A stretch of 64,000 bases of DNA from Astropecten irregularis. Its lineage: Eukaryota > Echinodermata > Asteroidea > Paxillosida > Astropectinidae. The notes under the pieces are model-generated. The model was given only the letters and a program-made list of their open reading frames with translations. It ran no database searches and was not told where the DNA came from. Shown one piece after another: positions 43,954 through 55,500 of the stretch (position 1 is its first letter; every line of letters begins with the position of its first letter). Made by a program: the position numbers and the translations under genes. The DNA lies in NCBI GenBank assembly GCA_963971285.1, contig OZ020246.1, positions 15,731,217 to 15,795,216 on the forward strand, read 5' to 3'.

Positions 43954-45688
43954 GACCACTCGTCGACAATTTTTTTCCCCGTATGGAAGAGGACAGGCGT
44001 TGACTCCCAGCCTGAGCTGTGTGTAAGTATGAGTAGGGTGGTCCAGAAGTCACTGCAGTATCTGTGTTTGCTTTTGCAATAAGTTGCTTGCTTGATGTGC
44101 TTGGACTTGGGGGAAGGGCAAGGCAACTTACGTTTACCCTGAAGGAATGTCTGTGAGAGAAACTGAACTCATTCTAATAGTGGGACGCATGGGATATTGA
44201 CCAGGGGCTGCAAGGGCGACCACTAAAATACATTTCAGTCATTTTCTCCATTGCTTCTTACGAGTCCAAGCCCTGTGCTGTGTGTTTCCGTGTCTTTGCC
44301 TGTTTAATATGTCTTTTACATGCTTTTTTCATTAACTTGATCCTTTTTGTGTTCGTTTTCCCAAATTATGCAACTTTTGTGTTTCTGTCTGTGCGTTTGT
44401 TCATGCCTTTCTCTTCTTTTGCTGTCCTCGCCTTTCTGTTTCTCTCAGTTAATTACTAGTCTCTTATCCATACTTCCATTTTTCTTTTGCACAATATAAA
44501 GACTTCAAAGTTGGGGAAGCTTTGATCTTTTGAAGTTTTGATATTTTAGGTATTTTAACTTCTTTCGATTCTCTCTTATTTCAGGCAAAAATTAATTGCA
44601 AAATGTCAAAGTGGATGTGGGATTCGTACTGTGAACAGACCATCAATTCTGTTACACAGTTGTGGAGGTATTTTAATTGTCTAGCGGGTGTCCTGCCTAG
44701 TTCTGTTCATATTAAGTAGATGCCATGAGTCTTGTTCCAGTGTGAGTAGGAACCAGTGGACAGGGTACCCTTCCAGACCTATTAGCACTGTGAAGAGACT
44801 GTTTGTCTTGCTTTCGGTGTCAGGGATTGGTTTCTTCACACCACAGAGATGGAGGCATGTATCACCACCTAGCTGTGGACTAGGCACCCCTCCCAGTACT
44901 GCTAAGAGACTATTAGTCTTTGCTTCATAGCGAAAGCACTGGTTTTGCCTCACTTTGCGGCACAATCCTCACCCACTTCAGCCTTGAGACACAAAATAGA
45001 GGCTGATATTGGCCAGTATCTTTTTTTGCAAATTGTATACCATTCAGCATTTTGTTTTATATATTGAGAGTAAGACTTCGATGCTGCAAATCGCTCTAAA
45101 CCAAACCACGAAGATATCTACTCCATACTTAGGTTTAATTGTAGTGTCATGCTTCTATCCAAGCAGGATCTTTATCGCAGGTAAACAATTACTCTCTTCT
45201 CAATTTCTATGAAGTTCATCTCAATGCAGTCACGTAGTCTCCTAATTTCTAAGCCATTCCATTTTTTTTTTATAAACCATCTTCTTTTTACTCCTCTCTG
45301 ATGCATTTCATGGCTTATGCTCTTTTGCTATTATTTTCATAGTTCTGTTTCCTTGGTTGTAGCTCATTGGCTAATCAATCAATCAATCAGTGGGAGCATG
45401 CGCCGCGGCAGCGCATTGCCACATCTTTCTTTGAGCTAATGCATTAATACCATTGGTTTTGTCTTTTGATCTGTGTTGTTTGTGTGGCTTCATTCAGGCT
45501 TTGGAGTGTCTGTTGGTTGGTCTGTAGGTTGGTCTATCTGTTGGTCTTGTTGGATGGTCAGTGGGAGAAGCAAGGGAGAAGTAACTCCTTAGGGGTGCAA
45601 CTCCTTGATCTCTCAAGCTATCGAGTACTCATCTTGTGATGGGAATGCCACTTATTAACCGGCCCGATTCCACTCATGTTCATTTACA

Positions 45689-45834
45689 ATGGGCGACTTT
45701 TGAGACGTTGGCGGCAGCAGACTGAAGTCTCTTTTTGCTATCTATGAGCATGCGCATGCAATTGTGAGCATGCACGGGTTGTTGTGCACGCACATGCGCT
45801 ATCAACTTGAAGACCCAAAGTCTCAGATTTTCAG
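45689..45834. repeat. MITE family B, copy 4 (diverged)
   Basis: ATGGGCGACTTTTGAGACG on the left, AACTTGAAGACCCAAAGTCT on the right; interior GAGCATGCGCATGCAATTGT. The GCATGCGCATGC stretch is NRF1-like. Confidence 0.65.
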
Positions 45835-47596
45835 GCCTCAGCAACGTACTACAGTTGAAGGTATTTTGGAAGGAACTTTGCAGGAACCTTATGATAAACA
45901 GGACTCTTGTAGTATCAGCAATAAGAAAGGATTGAGAATTGTGGCCTAAAAATGTCACTTGAAGCAGAATGTTGTTTTAACAGTTTCTTGTAACAAGATT
46001 CCAATGTATATTGGAGACTTCTCGAAATGATTGATGCGTAAAAATTTAGCGTCATCGCCTTTCGGACTTCGGTCAAAAAAGGGCATTCTTGTAAAGGGTG
46101 TATGGGGGAGTGCAAGGCGTTACTACTAATACTAGAAAACACCGGTTCATCATCTGTAAAGGGTTTGTCTGTCGGTTGGGGGTCAGTTGTACTTTGGGTA
46201 GGTAGTTGCAATTGTTGAGGACCTTTGCTGGTTTAGGGGGTAGGGTTGTTGAATACATTGGCTTGTCTTTGGTCTGTCACTCCGTGAATTGCTTGTCTGT
46301 GAGTACTGCATGTTTAATGTGTATTGTCTCTACCATCCTGCTTGTGACTTTTGGACCACCTGTTTCGGTTTTTAAGATTAATTTTTCTCTTTGTACAGAC
46401 TTTTAATCGTCACTACTCACGTAGTGCTGACTTTATAAATGCAGAAGCACAATTTTTTTCTGAAGACTGACTCAAAAATGCCGTTTTTTGACCGGTCTCA
46501 GACTCTGCATTATTGTTGAAGGTAGTTTATACTAGGTGGAATACAAATGAGTGCATTTTGGAATAGTTTTTATTATTATTTTTTTTAGAATTGTCTATTT
46601 CATCAGACTTTTAGATTCCTGTTTGGTGCTGAACATGGTTTCAAGTAGAGTGCTAGATATTTTTTCTTCAACAATTCAGACTTTTCTAGTTCCTGATTAC
46701 GTATAGCACTGTTTAAATTGAGTGCAAACGAGATGCACGCACTCAAAAATAGCATTCAAATGTTGTGGACCAAATAAGAACTGTTATTAAGCAATGGGGT
46801 GTGCAGACAAATGAATCCTGCATTTGTTGTGGTTTCTCAAACTTGGAGGAAAAGGGGAAAATTTCCCCTTTTTTTTCTCCCTGTTTTGTCTTTATTTTGG
46901 TGGCATCCTTGCATTTTCTCATCCTTTTTTTAGCTATAGAATTTAATTCCATTGCACACTGGACAGAGATAATTGTATTTAAACTCTGCTTCAATGAAAA
47001 AAGATGATTCTGACAGATAAAAAATGAGCCTCGTCCCTTTCATCCAGAAAAACAAATCAATATTAGGGTGCTACTTTTGCACTAAATTGTCCCTATTAAA
47101 ATGCAGCTTTGTATTATTAAAAAGGCGATTGTATAAAATTCTTGTAAATATTTGGGATGATTGAATTTTGTGATGGACGATGAAAAGTGGGGTCATTTTC
47201 ACATTAAAATAAAAAACTGACGGCACGATAATGCCTCAATGTGGTCATAGAATCTTTTAGTCTATCTGTTTTTTATTTTTCAGGAGTAAACTACTTTTCC
47301 TAAATTATAATGTGATGCCTTTTACGTGCTGCTCTTTATGATAAACAGAGGTTTGTGTACAAAATGTGCTTTATATGTCAGGCAGTGTGAATTTTTTTTT
47401 AGGGTAAAGCAGTTTGTTTTTTATTTTTAGTAGAATTTGAAATAAAAAGATCCGGAAAAAGGAAAACCATTTGCGACTTTGTATCTAGAATTGATTTATT
47501 TCAGACGGAGGTTGTTTCAAATGTTTTGTTTTTTTTTTCGTTTTTTTCCGTTGTTTGTGGATATTGTTTTATTGTTGTATTAGTTCCCCCTCAATT

Positions 47597-47682
47597 ATTT
47601 CCATAGACATTATAATTTTCCAATGGAAGTGCCCCTTGCAATGGAAAAGGGGCATTGCCCCTTTCAGAACCAAATTCCAGGG
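47597..47682. repeat. Family G repeat fragment
   Basis: CCATAGACATTATAATTTTC, CAATGGAAGTGCCCCTTGCA and CCCCTTTCAGAACCAAATT match 54076-54152 almost word for word. Confidence 0.75.
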
Positions 47683-48908
47683 CTGCTTAATTTTAAACAG
47701 CACAAGTTATTCTCAGGTTTTTTCAGGGGTATTGTTTTTCTGTGTGCAATTACTATTCTTAGCATCAATTTCTTTTTGTAAACTTTCCACACCAAACAAA
47801 TTATAAGAATTTGACGGAAAATTACTCTCACCATGACTTAAACTCTTTTTGGAAAATCTTGGGTGACTCTTGGATACGGATTTTTCACTGAATAAAATAA
47901 TGAATTTTCATAATTATTATTAAAACACCGAAAAGGTTATTTGTGGGAGGAGTCGATCGTCTACAATTTTACTGCGCAGCGCCACCAAGTGTTCGATTAT
48001 TGCCATTTAAAGATCAGTGGTCGGTCGAGAAGTGAAGTTGTGCGGAAATGAACATTAGAAAGTGAAGTGAAAATGTGACTTGTGTGCTCTGTATTGATAA
48101 TATTTGAGTACATGGTTGTGTTTGCAATCCTTTAAACATCGTGTTGCCGTGCTTTTAGTGTTACAATTCAAGCAGTTGTGAAGAACGTGAACGATGTTTA
48201 GGTAAGATTACTATGAAGGCAGGGCCTTTGCACAACCTTATGGGAAGTTGTGCAGTTTGGACCATGACTCACGTGATTATGCCGGTCGTGTTCGCGCGGT
48301 CGGTTCCTTCAAAATGTCCACCCCTTTCTTTCATTTATGGGTGTGTCCTTTCATATGTGTCTTTCTTTAGTATCTGTAAGGGGATTTGCTATCTTTATTT
48401 CATTTTATTTGATGTAGGCCTATATGCCTCTTGAATAGTCCTCTACTAGGCTAATGTGACAGTGACAGTGACAGTGTGAGGTAAGTAGGCCTAACTCTGC
48501 TTGTTTGTTAAAAAAATTGGTAGTACAGTACCTATGCCCTAAGTCAAGTGATTTCATTTCTACCTCCATGCTCCTTGTAAGGAGAAGATTTACTGGTACA
48601 GCCCATGCTCCACTTGCAGTTGCACCCATTGTCCATTCAACGTTTTCGACAATTGACCTGCAAAAAGTAATATCATGTCATGGGTATAAATTATTAACGG
48701 AAAGAATTCCACCGACGGCCATACTACGGAAAAAGGGTTAAAAGTCCTGGAAACTACATATAGTACATACGTGTAGGCTTACACATTCATATTCAAGTCA
48801 CGACACTAGAGCGATACATTTTGTTTTGAAAATGTTTGTATGCATCATTTCCTTGAGTTATAAAAGTGAGACTATGAAAACCAACAACCCACAGTACTCA
48901 GTAAGCAC

Positions 48909-49117
48909 TACAGTGGAACGCCACTTTAATACTAGTATAATTAACACTGACACCGCTATGCCAAACATTTGGCTATACCCAACATAATCCTTGACTCCCA
49001 TTTTTGTGTACAATACATACTAAATATGGTTCTTAAATTCATTATAACAAATGACCACTATGACGGAAAATATATCTGTGCATTCCTCCATATTCATTAT
49101 AGTGGCGTTCCACTGTA
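48909..49117. repeat. MITE family C, copy 3
   Basis: TACAGTGGAACGCCACTTTA on the left, TATAGTGGCGTTCCACTGTA on the right; interior AACATTTGGCTATACCCAAC and AATGACCACTATGACGGA. About 209 bp, flanked by TA. Confidence 0.85.
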
Positions 49118-49228
49118 CATGTATGACAGGCAACTTTACCTATTTTTTTTTTTTTTACAGTATATGAGACTTGAAGCTATACATATTAGAAGTACTAAAT
49201 AAGGTAAGGTCTGCGGTCATGTATAATC

Positions 49229-49391
49229 CTCTTCTATGAGTGTGTGTGGTTCCGAGAAGAACTGGTGGTGAACACTTGAAGTTCCAAACAGTCTGCTCTG
49301 TTCATCTTCAGAAGGGTGACCATGGCAAACAGAGCACACTGTTTGGAACGTCGAGTGTGGTTCTACTCAAAACCACACACTCATAGAAGAG
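49229..49391. repeat. Palindrome-ended element CTCTTCTATGAGTGTGTG
   Basis: CTCTTCTATGAGTGTGTGTG at 49229 and CACACACTCATAGAAGAG ending at 49391 are inverted repeats; inner arms GTTCCAAACAGTCTGCTCTG / CAGAGCACACTGTTTGGAAC also pair, so nearly all 163 bp could fold into one hairpin. It lies 99 bp before the VPS9D1 exon that begins at 49491. Confidence 0.85.
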
Positions 49392-49571
49392 ATTCTTGTA
49401 TATGTTGCTATTAGTACTCTACTGCAAACCTCACAATTTTCTTGAAAACAAAAAAGCCCATCTTTCCATTTTGTTAATCTCCCACTGCAGGTCAAGTTCC
49501 AAGAATTGAGAGTGTCAGTACATGATATTGAGATGGGTCAATCTAGCTGGCTGTATTGAGATAATATCAAC

Positions 49572-52500
49572 ATGGAGGCTCATTTACAAACAGCAATGAA
49601 AGCAGTTGGCCAGGCGGTCAAGCTGGACAGCGAAGGAATTAACAGGGTAAATTGTCATTTATCATAAGCCAAGGTTAAATGCTGTAGCCCCATAACAAGA
49701 CCCAAGCCAATGGACTATCTCCTTAAAGGTTGTATCATACTTTGGTAAGAGACCAAAGCAGAAATGTTCACAGATTTACATATAACTTTCAGGGTATGAA
49801 GATGATGCTGGTAGAAACCTACCGTTAAAATATTTTTGCCTGAAATGGTTTATTTATCCAGAAATTAATAAAACAACCAGCCAAATGTGTGTGATAATTT
49901 CACCAATAATTATTTTCATGTAAATCTATTGATTATGATATGTGACTACTAAATCTCTTGTTAGTGTAATTGATTTAGAATTGAATTAGAATTGAATAAA
50001 TAATCCAGTAACTGATGGGACTTGTGTTATTATCTTTGTCGTTCAGGAGGCGTACTTTCGATACCTGTCTTGTATTCAGTTCATCTCTCAGGGTGTGCTT
50101 GAAGATGCCAAATATCAAGGTAAGTACATCTCAGCAATGGATGGACACATTCCTATGGCTACAAGTTCACATAAATCTATTATACGAAGGAGTAGGCTTC
50201 TATCAATCTCTGAGGACCGTGTAGGATCAGTGTGTTGCCTCAATCCGGTGCTGGAATAGTGCCTGTTGGTTTTTGTGCGGGACCTTCTGCCAGGATCTTG
50301 CTGGGTCCTTTTTAGCTTTCCCACCCTCCAGACCTGTCTGTCCTTGGTTGTATATATATATGTTGATCCTTTTCCCACTCGAGGCGAAGCTGGGGTGAAA
50401 ATAAGCCATGATTCCCACTTGAAATGTTCATCCCTCCATCACTTTCTGAGCCACCCCCGAAATTGACCTTTCTCCGGGGTGAGTTCAACCCTGCTCAGGA
50501 CCAGGGTTGAAATTTTCCACCCTGTGTCGGTCTCCGGGGTGAGTTAGCACCAGGGATGTGCGCTCTAGTGGGAAAAGGCCTATTGTCTTTTAGCCAACAG
50601 TTATGACCTTGCTTCTTAAATTTGATAGGTGCCCCTGTTCAAAATGTGGTATCATTTGAAATGCCTTGACGTTTGTTTGTCATGGTTTTCTTTGCCGTAT
50701 GAAGAAAATTAGGCCTAAAATCTTGTATTAGTTTGGAAGTCGTTTTTTTTTGCAATTTGTTAGTTGTTAGCCTTTTTCCCTCTAAGCATTAGGGAATATT
50801 CCCAGTACTGTTGGATTGAGTGCCAGGCATGATGTCAGTTTGGTCTCCAGTTGATCCTTTTCTAAATTTGCTTAGAGTTAGGAGGACGGACACGTTTCAA
50901 TCATAGCAGGATCTTATCTTTTTGGTGAACTCTAGTTCTAAAAAATATGCAGCCTCAATATGCATGTACACAGCAATTACTTGTGGAGGTTTTTTTTTTA
51001 ACTTTGACCCTTATTGCTAGCTTATTATCACGGTTGTCCTTTTTAGTGCATTGGATTTTGGCGTCGGTATTAACCTTCTGGAGCTTGTTATTCTTTTGAT
51101 GCAGGATACCAAGGACCAATCAAGACCAGATGTACAGTCAGAATGCTCAAGCTGGCTCAGCAGTGTCTAGACCGAGCATCAGCCATTGTGGAAAACACAG
51201 GTAGAGTTGAATCTTAGGCCGTGTCCTAAATCTGTGGCTGTGGCTGTAAATTACACACGCACCTATGGCAGCCACTAGCCAGTGACTGCAGCCGTTTCCA
51301 TAGACTTGTGTGTTTTTTTAAACACGGGTGGACCCATTTGAAGTGTTTGGCCCATGTTACATCCAACCTTGTTTGTGAGATGGGTTGAGAATGGTTGGAC
51401 CAGTGTTGGAAATGTTGACTTGCATTGAGAGTGGTGGTTTGAATTGCTTGAGGGGCATTTTGTGTTGTGTAGTGTGAACACAGAGCATGAAAGGTGAGCT
51501 TAAGATTGGTGTGAACAACGTGGACTTTTTTTACCACAAATACGAGAACGTCGTGCTGAACGTCAGACCTGTAGTTTTGTACGTCCTCGACTCACTCAGA
51601 CAACGTTGGTGACGACTTTACGCATGCACAATGACTCGGCATGATGCAATCACGTATCAGTCGACATAGTCAACATGAAAATCTAAAGCTTCTTAGTGAC
51701 CCATGTTGAAATTTGGAAGAGTTGACCCTTAAGTTTCGACATGTGTAATAGGTACTATGAAAGGCCTTTGTGATCTTGTCTGTTCTTTAACTGAGCAATA
51801 TTTTCTCAATGTGCTGTTTTTTTTTTCTATCAATGTACTTTCTATTCAAATGACCACTGAAAGATGTTGTTGGTTGAGTTGCCAGTGTTTATTTTTGGAA
51901 TTCCACAGAGGAAGGTGAAACTGGTCATCTTGGCCCTCCACCCAGTGACCAATCAGGTCGCTTCAGCCCGTCCATCCGGAGCGTCCAATCGCCGCCCCCA
52001 ACCAACCCACCGGACCCTGCTAAGCCAACTGCAGGGGCATACAGGCAGCCTACCAGTTCCATGTCGGCGCCACACCACCCCAATCAATCTCCTGCAGCTG
52101 GTCGAGGTGCTGCCGCTGGTACTACGTTGCTGCCGGTTCCCACTGGGTACATGAGACCCCCAGCTGCAAGGTAGGTCTCTGTGACAACAGAAATTGATTA
52201 ATCCAAGTTTTCTAGGGCCTTTGTTGTGGCAAGGAAACCGTTTTTAATATGCCACAGTCCTAACACTTGGGCAGTTTCCCTATGGAGCATTCTTTATTAT
52301 AAACTCTAGACCCCTGGGTAGTTGCGCACGGAATATTTCCTGAATCTGCCCAAGTTCAACACTGCAGATACCCTCGGCACATTCTTCTGAGTTGGATCAA
52401 GGAAGACCAAGTGTTAATTCCCCATTGCTACCCTTGTCATGTTTCACATACTAAATGTTTTCCAACTTGGTTTCTCATATCAGGAGGGTTTGAGTGTGAA

Positions 52501-55500
52501 ACTTTCTTTGAGTGTGTTTTTCTTCAGAGCTCTTCCCACAATACTGTGTCCTATTTTCCTTCAAGAGGAATTTCCTTTCTTTACTTTCTCCTTCTTCAAC
52601 CTTACCTTGATTGCCATTTAGCCAAGCTAAGTTCAAATGCACAACTATTAAGCCCTGATACATACCACAGTTAACCACTCATGTTTTTCCTGTGGTACAT
52701 GTACGTGTGGTACCCTGGATAAAATGATACCCTTCATTGTGGTTTTAATCATAAATGCATGGTTTAATGGTTTATGATCCAGTCCCCTCTGTGGAGACTG
52801 TGGTAGTGTGTGGTATTAAGCAGCCCTTGTTTTGTGTGGTAAGTGTATGCAGGCCTTGAATTTGGTTCTGAAAGGGGCAAGGCCACTTTTCCATTGCAAG
52901 GGGCACTTCCATTGGAAAATCATAATGCCTATGGAAACATTTGAAGGGCAACGACGGCCATGGCCCTTGTGGCCTCCGTTAAATTCAAGGCTTGTGTATG
53001 TGGAGGGTTAGGGTTAAAAGCCCCAAAATAACATGCTGAGGGCCGAATAAGAACCAAGAGATAGCCATGTCTAATGAATCTTGATTTTTTCGTCCGCCAG
53101 GAAAGACAAGCTGACTCCGTTGGAAGCAGCGTACCTTGAGAACCAGAGACTCATGAACTCTTACAAGGCTCGGCTGATGAAACTGATGGGGACCAGTAGG
53201 GGTAAAGGCAAGCACAACACGGCCACCCTGGTAAGTACCTTACTCAGTAGTATTAATACTAAATATGACTGTAAAGATACTTTGGTAGCATACCGAAACA
53301 GACATCGCCACAGATTTACCTATAACTTACAGGGTATAAAGATGGTGATGGTAGAAACATTCTGTTAAAATTTGTCTGCCAGAAATGCTGTATTTATCCA
53401 GAAAAAAGTAGAACCAATGAACAAAACCAGTTTTGATCTTCGGAAGTTCAAAAGTAACGGTGAGATTACCGTGGGCGTTTTTGACTGTTTTCTCAAAAGG
53501 TGGGCACCGTATGGGACTGGAAATTTCAATGATGACTGTTACTGTATTTTTGGTGATCTGTGAACCAAAGTGAAGCCTATGTAATAGTACCGTTTGTCCC
53601 GTCTGTCCGGCCGGCCGTCTGTCCGTTCATTCTGCTGTCCGCATGAGATGTTTTTTTATTATGTGCTTGTGAAATTTTTCCAATGTCATACACAGTTTCC
53701 ATGGTTTCAATCTCAGGCAATTGGTCTGTTGTCCAATATAATGTTTTAATCGTTACCATAAATGAAAAGTGAAAAATTGTTTAAGTTTTTTCTATTGTTT
53801 TAAAGCGTTGAATTTTTTTTTTATGGGTGTTGTCCAAAATAATGTTGTTATTTTCATAAATAAAATGTGTTGATGTTGTTTCTATTTAAAAATGTTGATG
53901 ATTTGGCCTCTTAAGTTTAGGGCTGTGCGAGGGGTATGGGTTTACATATTAATCATCAAATCGTACACTGTGCATGCAGGGCTTAGAATTTTAAACTACA
54001 TTTACAAGCCTTGAATTTAACGGAGGCCACGGCCTTCGTTGCCCCGGTTCTTGGCCTTGGTGCCCCTTCAAATGTTTCCATAGACATTATGATTTTCCAA
54101 TGGAAGTGCCCCTTGCAATGGAAAATTGGCCTTGCTCCTTTCAGAACCAAATTTAAGGCCTGCATTTAGATGCTTCATTCTGCTGTTATATATTTTTAAA
54201 TTTACGATCATGGTGTATTACATACATGAACAATGTACCTACGATATCTGTACAGAATTAATGTCTTGCTTGTGTACAACTTGACGTACTGTTAAATATT
54301 AGCTCTTACTGAATTTTCTGAAATATGCAAATGGACCCCTGATACAAGCTTATAAAACCTCTTTGAATGTGGTCATAAAAAGCCACATCAGCAAGGAAGC
54401 AGTACATAATTTTCATGATTTGTAGTGTGCCTGCAGCGGCAGTCAGTGACATTTTCTGTTATCTTTTTCAGTATTTATTTAATTTCTGTTATTATTTTGG
54501 GAGGCTAAATTTTGATAACCACACTGGCCAAGCGAACACATGATGCAATTTGGGGGTGTGTTAAGCAAATGGTTATAATAGTATTATTATTTTATTTTGC
54601 ATGCTCATGAAAAAATCATGGTCTGGCTCAGGTGGGCTTCGAACCCTTGACCTTACTAGTGCCATACAGTTAGGCCGTCGAGCTAGGGTGGGGTCAGCGG
54701 GGTGAATCAAATCCAATATCGTGGCAGGTACCATAATTAATCATGGTAATTAATCATCATAATATTAATAATATTAATAAAATCTGATTTAAATTGGAAA
54801 GAAATCTGATATTAAATTCATATAAAACAATTTTAAAAACCATGATTTTTATTGACCCTGCCAACCATGTACTACCTCTCATCTAATATTACATGTACAT
54901 GCATAATTGTAGAAGTTGACAACACACTGACAAAAATTATGCCAAGGGTGGATACGCTTTCATTCAAATTTACACTAGAAACCCCCCAATGTTTATAATT
55001 AAGACAACATTTCAGTGCCTTTTTTGTCGCACTGCCTTTCCCTTAGAAAATACATTACCAGCAACCTGTCCAAGTTGAGTAAACAAATATCAGGCCATTT
55101 TGCCAGGATTTGTTCGGTCGTTTGATTAAGATTCTAATTTGTAATTAAACCCGTCCCGGGCCGCTCCTTCAAATTCAAGCTCACGTATACAACATGCGGA
55201 CCCCCCCCCCCCCCCTAATCACTATCCATTACTGAAACCAACAGCAATTACTAATACATGCACCTGTATATGTGACGGCCACGGACATCACTAATCAGTT
55301 TCGGCCTCGTCAACTCAAGGGGGGAGGCAAAATTTGTCTCGCTCATTTGATTACATGTCCGTAGCCCCGGTTCTCTGAGCGGCTAAAAGGATTGATGTCA
55401 AAGCTGGTTTAGCTGACGACCGGATTCTTGTTTTAATGGGATCCATCATCCGTGTGATGTGAATTCACTTGTTGCTTTATGTATATCCGTGGATGGACTA

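Larger units (their letters stand above)
43954..49490. other. ACIN1 3' UTR and intergenic interval before VPS9D1
   Basis: No coding exon recognised. The first part should be ACIN1 3' UTR; a candidate signal AATAAA lies near 47441, but closer ends are possible. 44749-44960 holds an imperfect tandem duplication (GAGACTGTTTGTCTTGCTTT against GAGACTATTAGTCTTTGCTT). MITE B lies at 45689-45834, a family G piece at 47597-47682 and MITE C at 48909-49117. 46100-47590 is T-rich without structure that I can name. A possible 5' UTR exon of VPS9D1 ends near 48201 (GATGTTTAG|GTAAGA). Confidence 0.5.
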
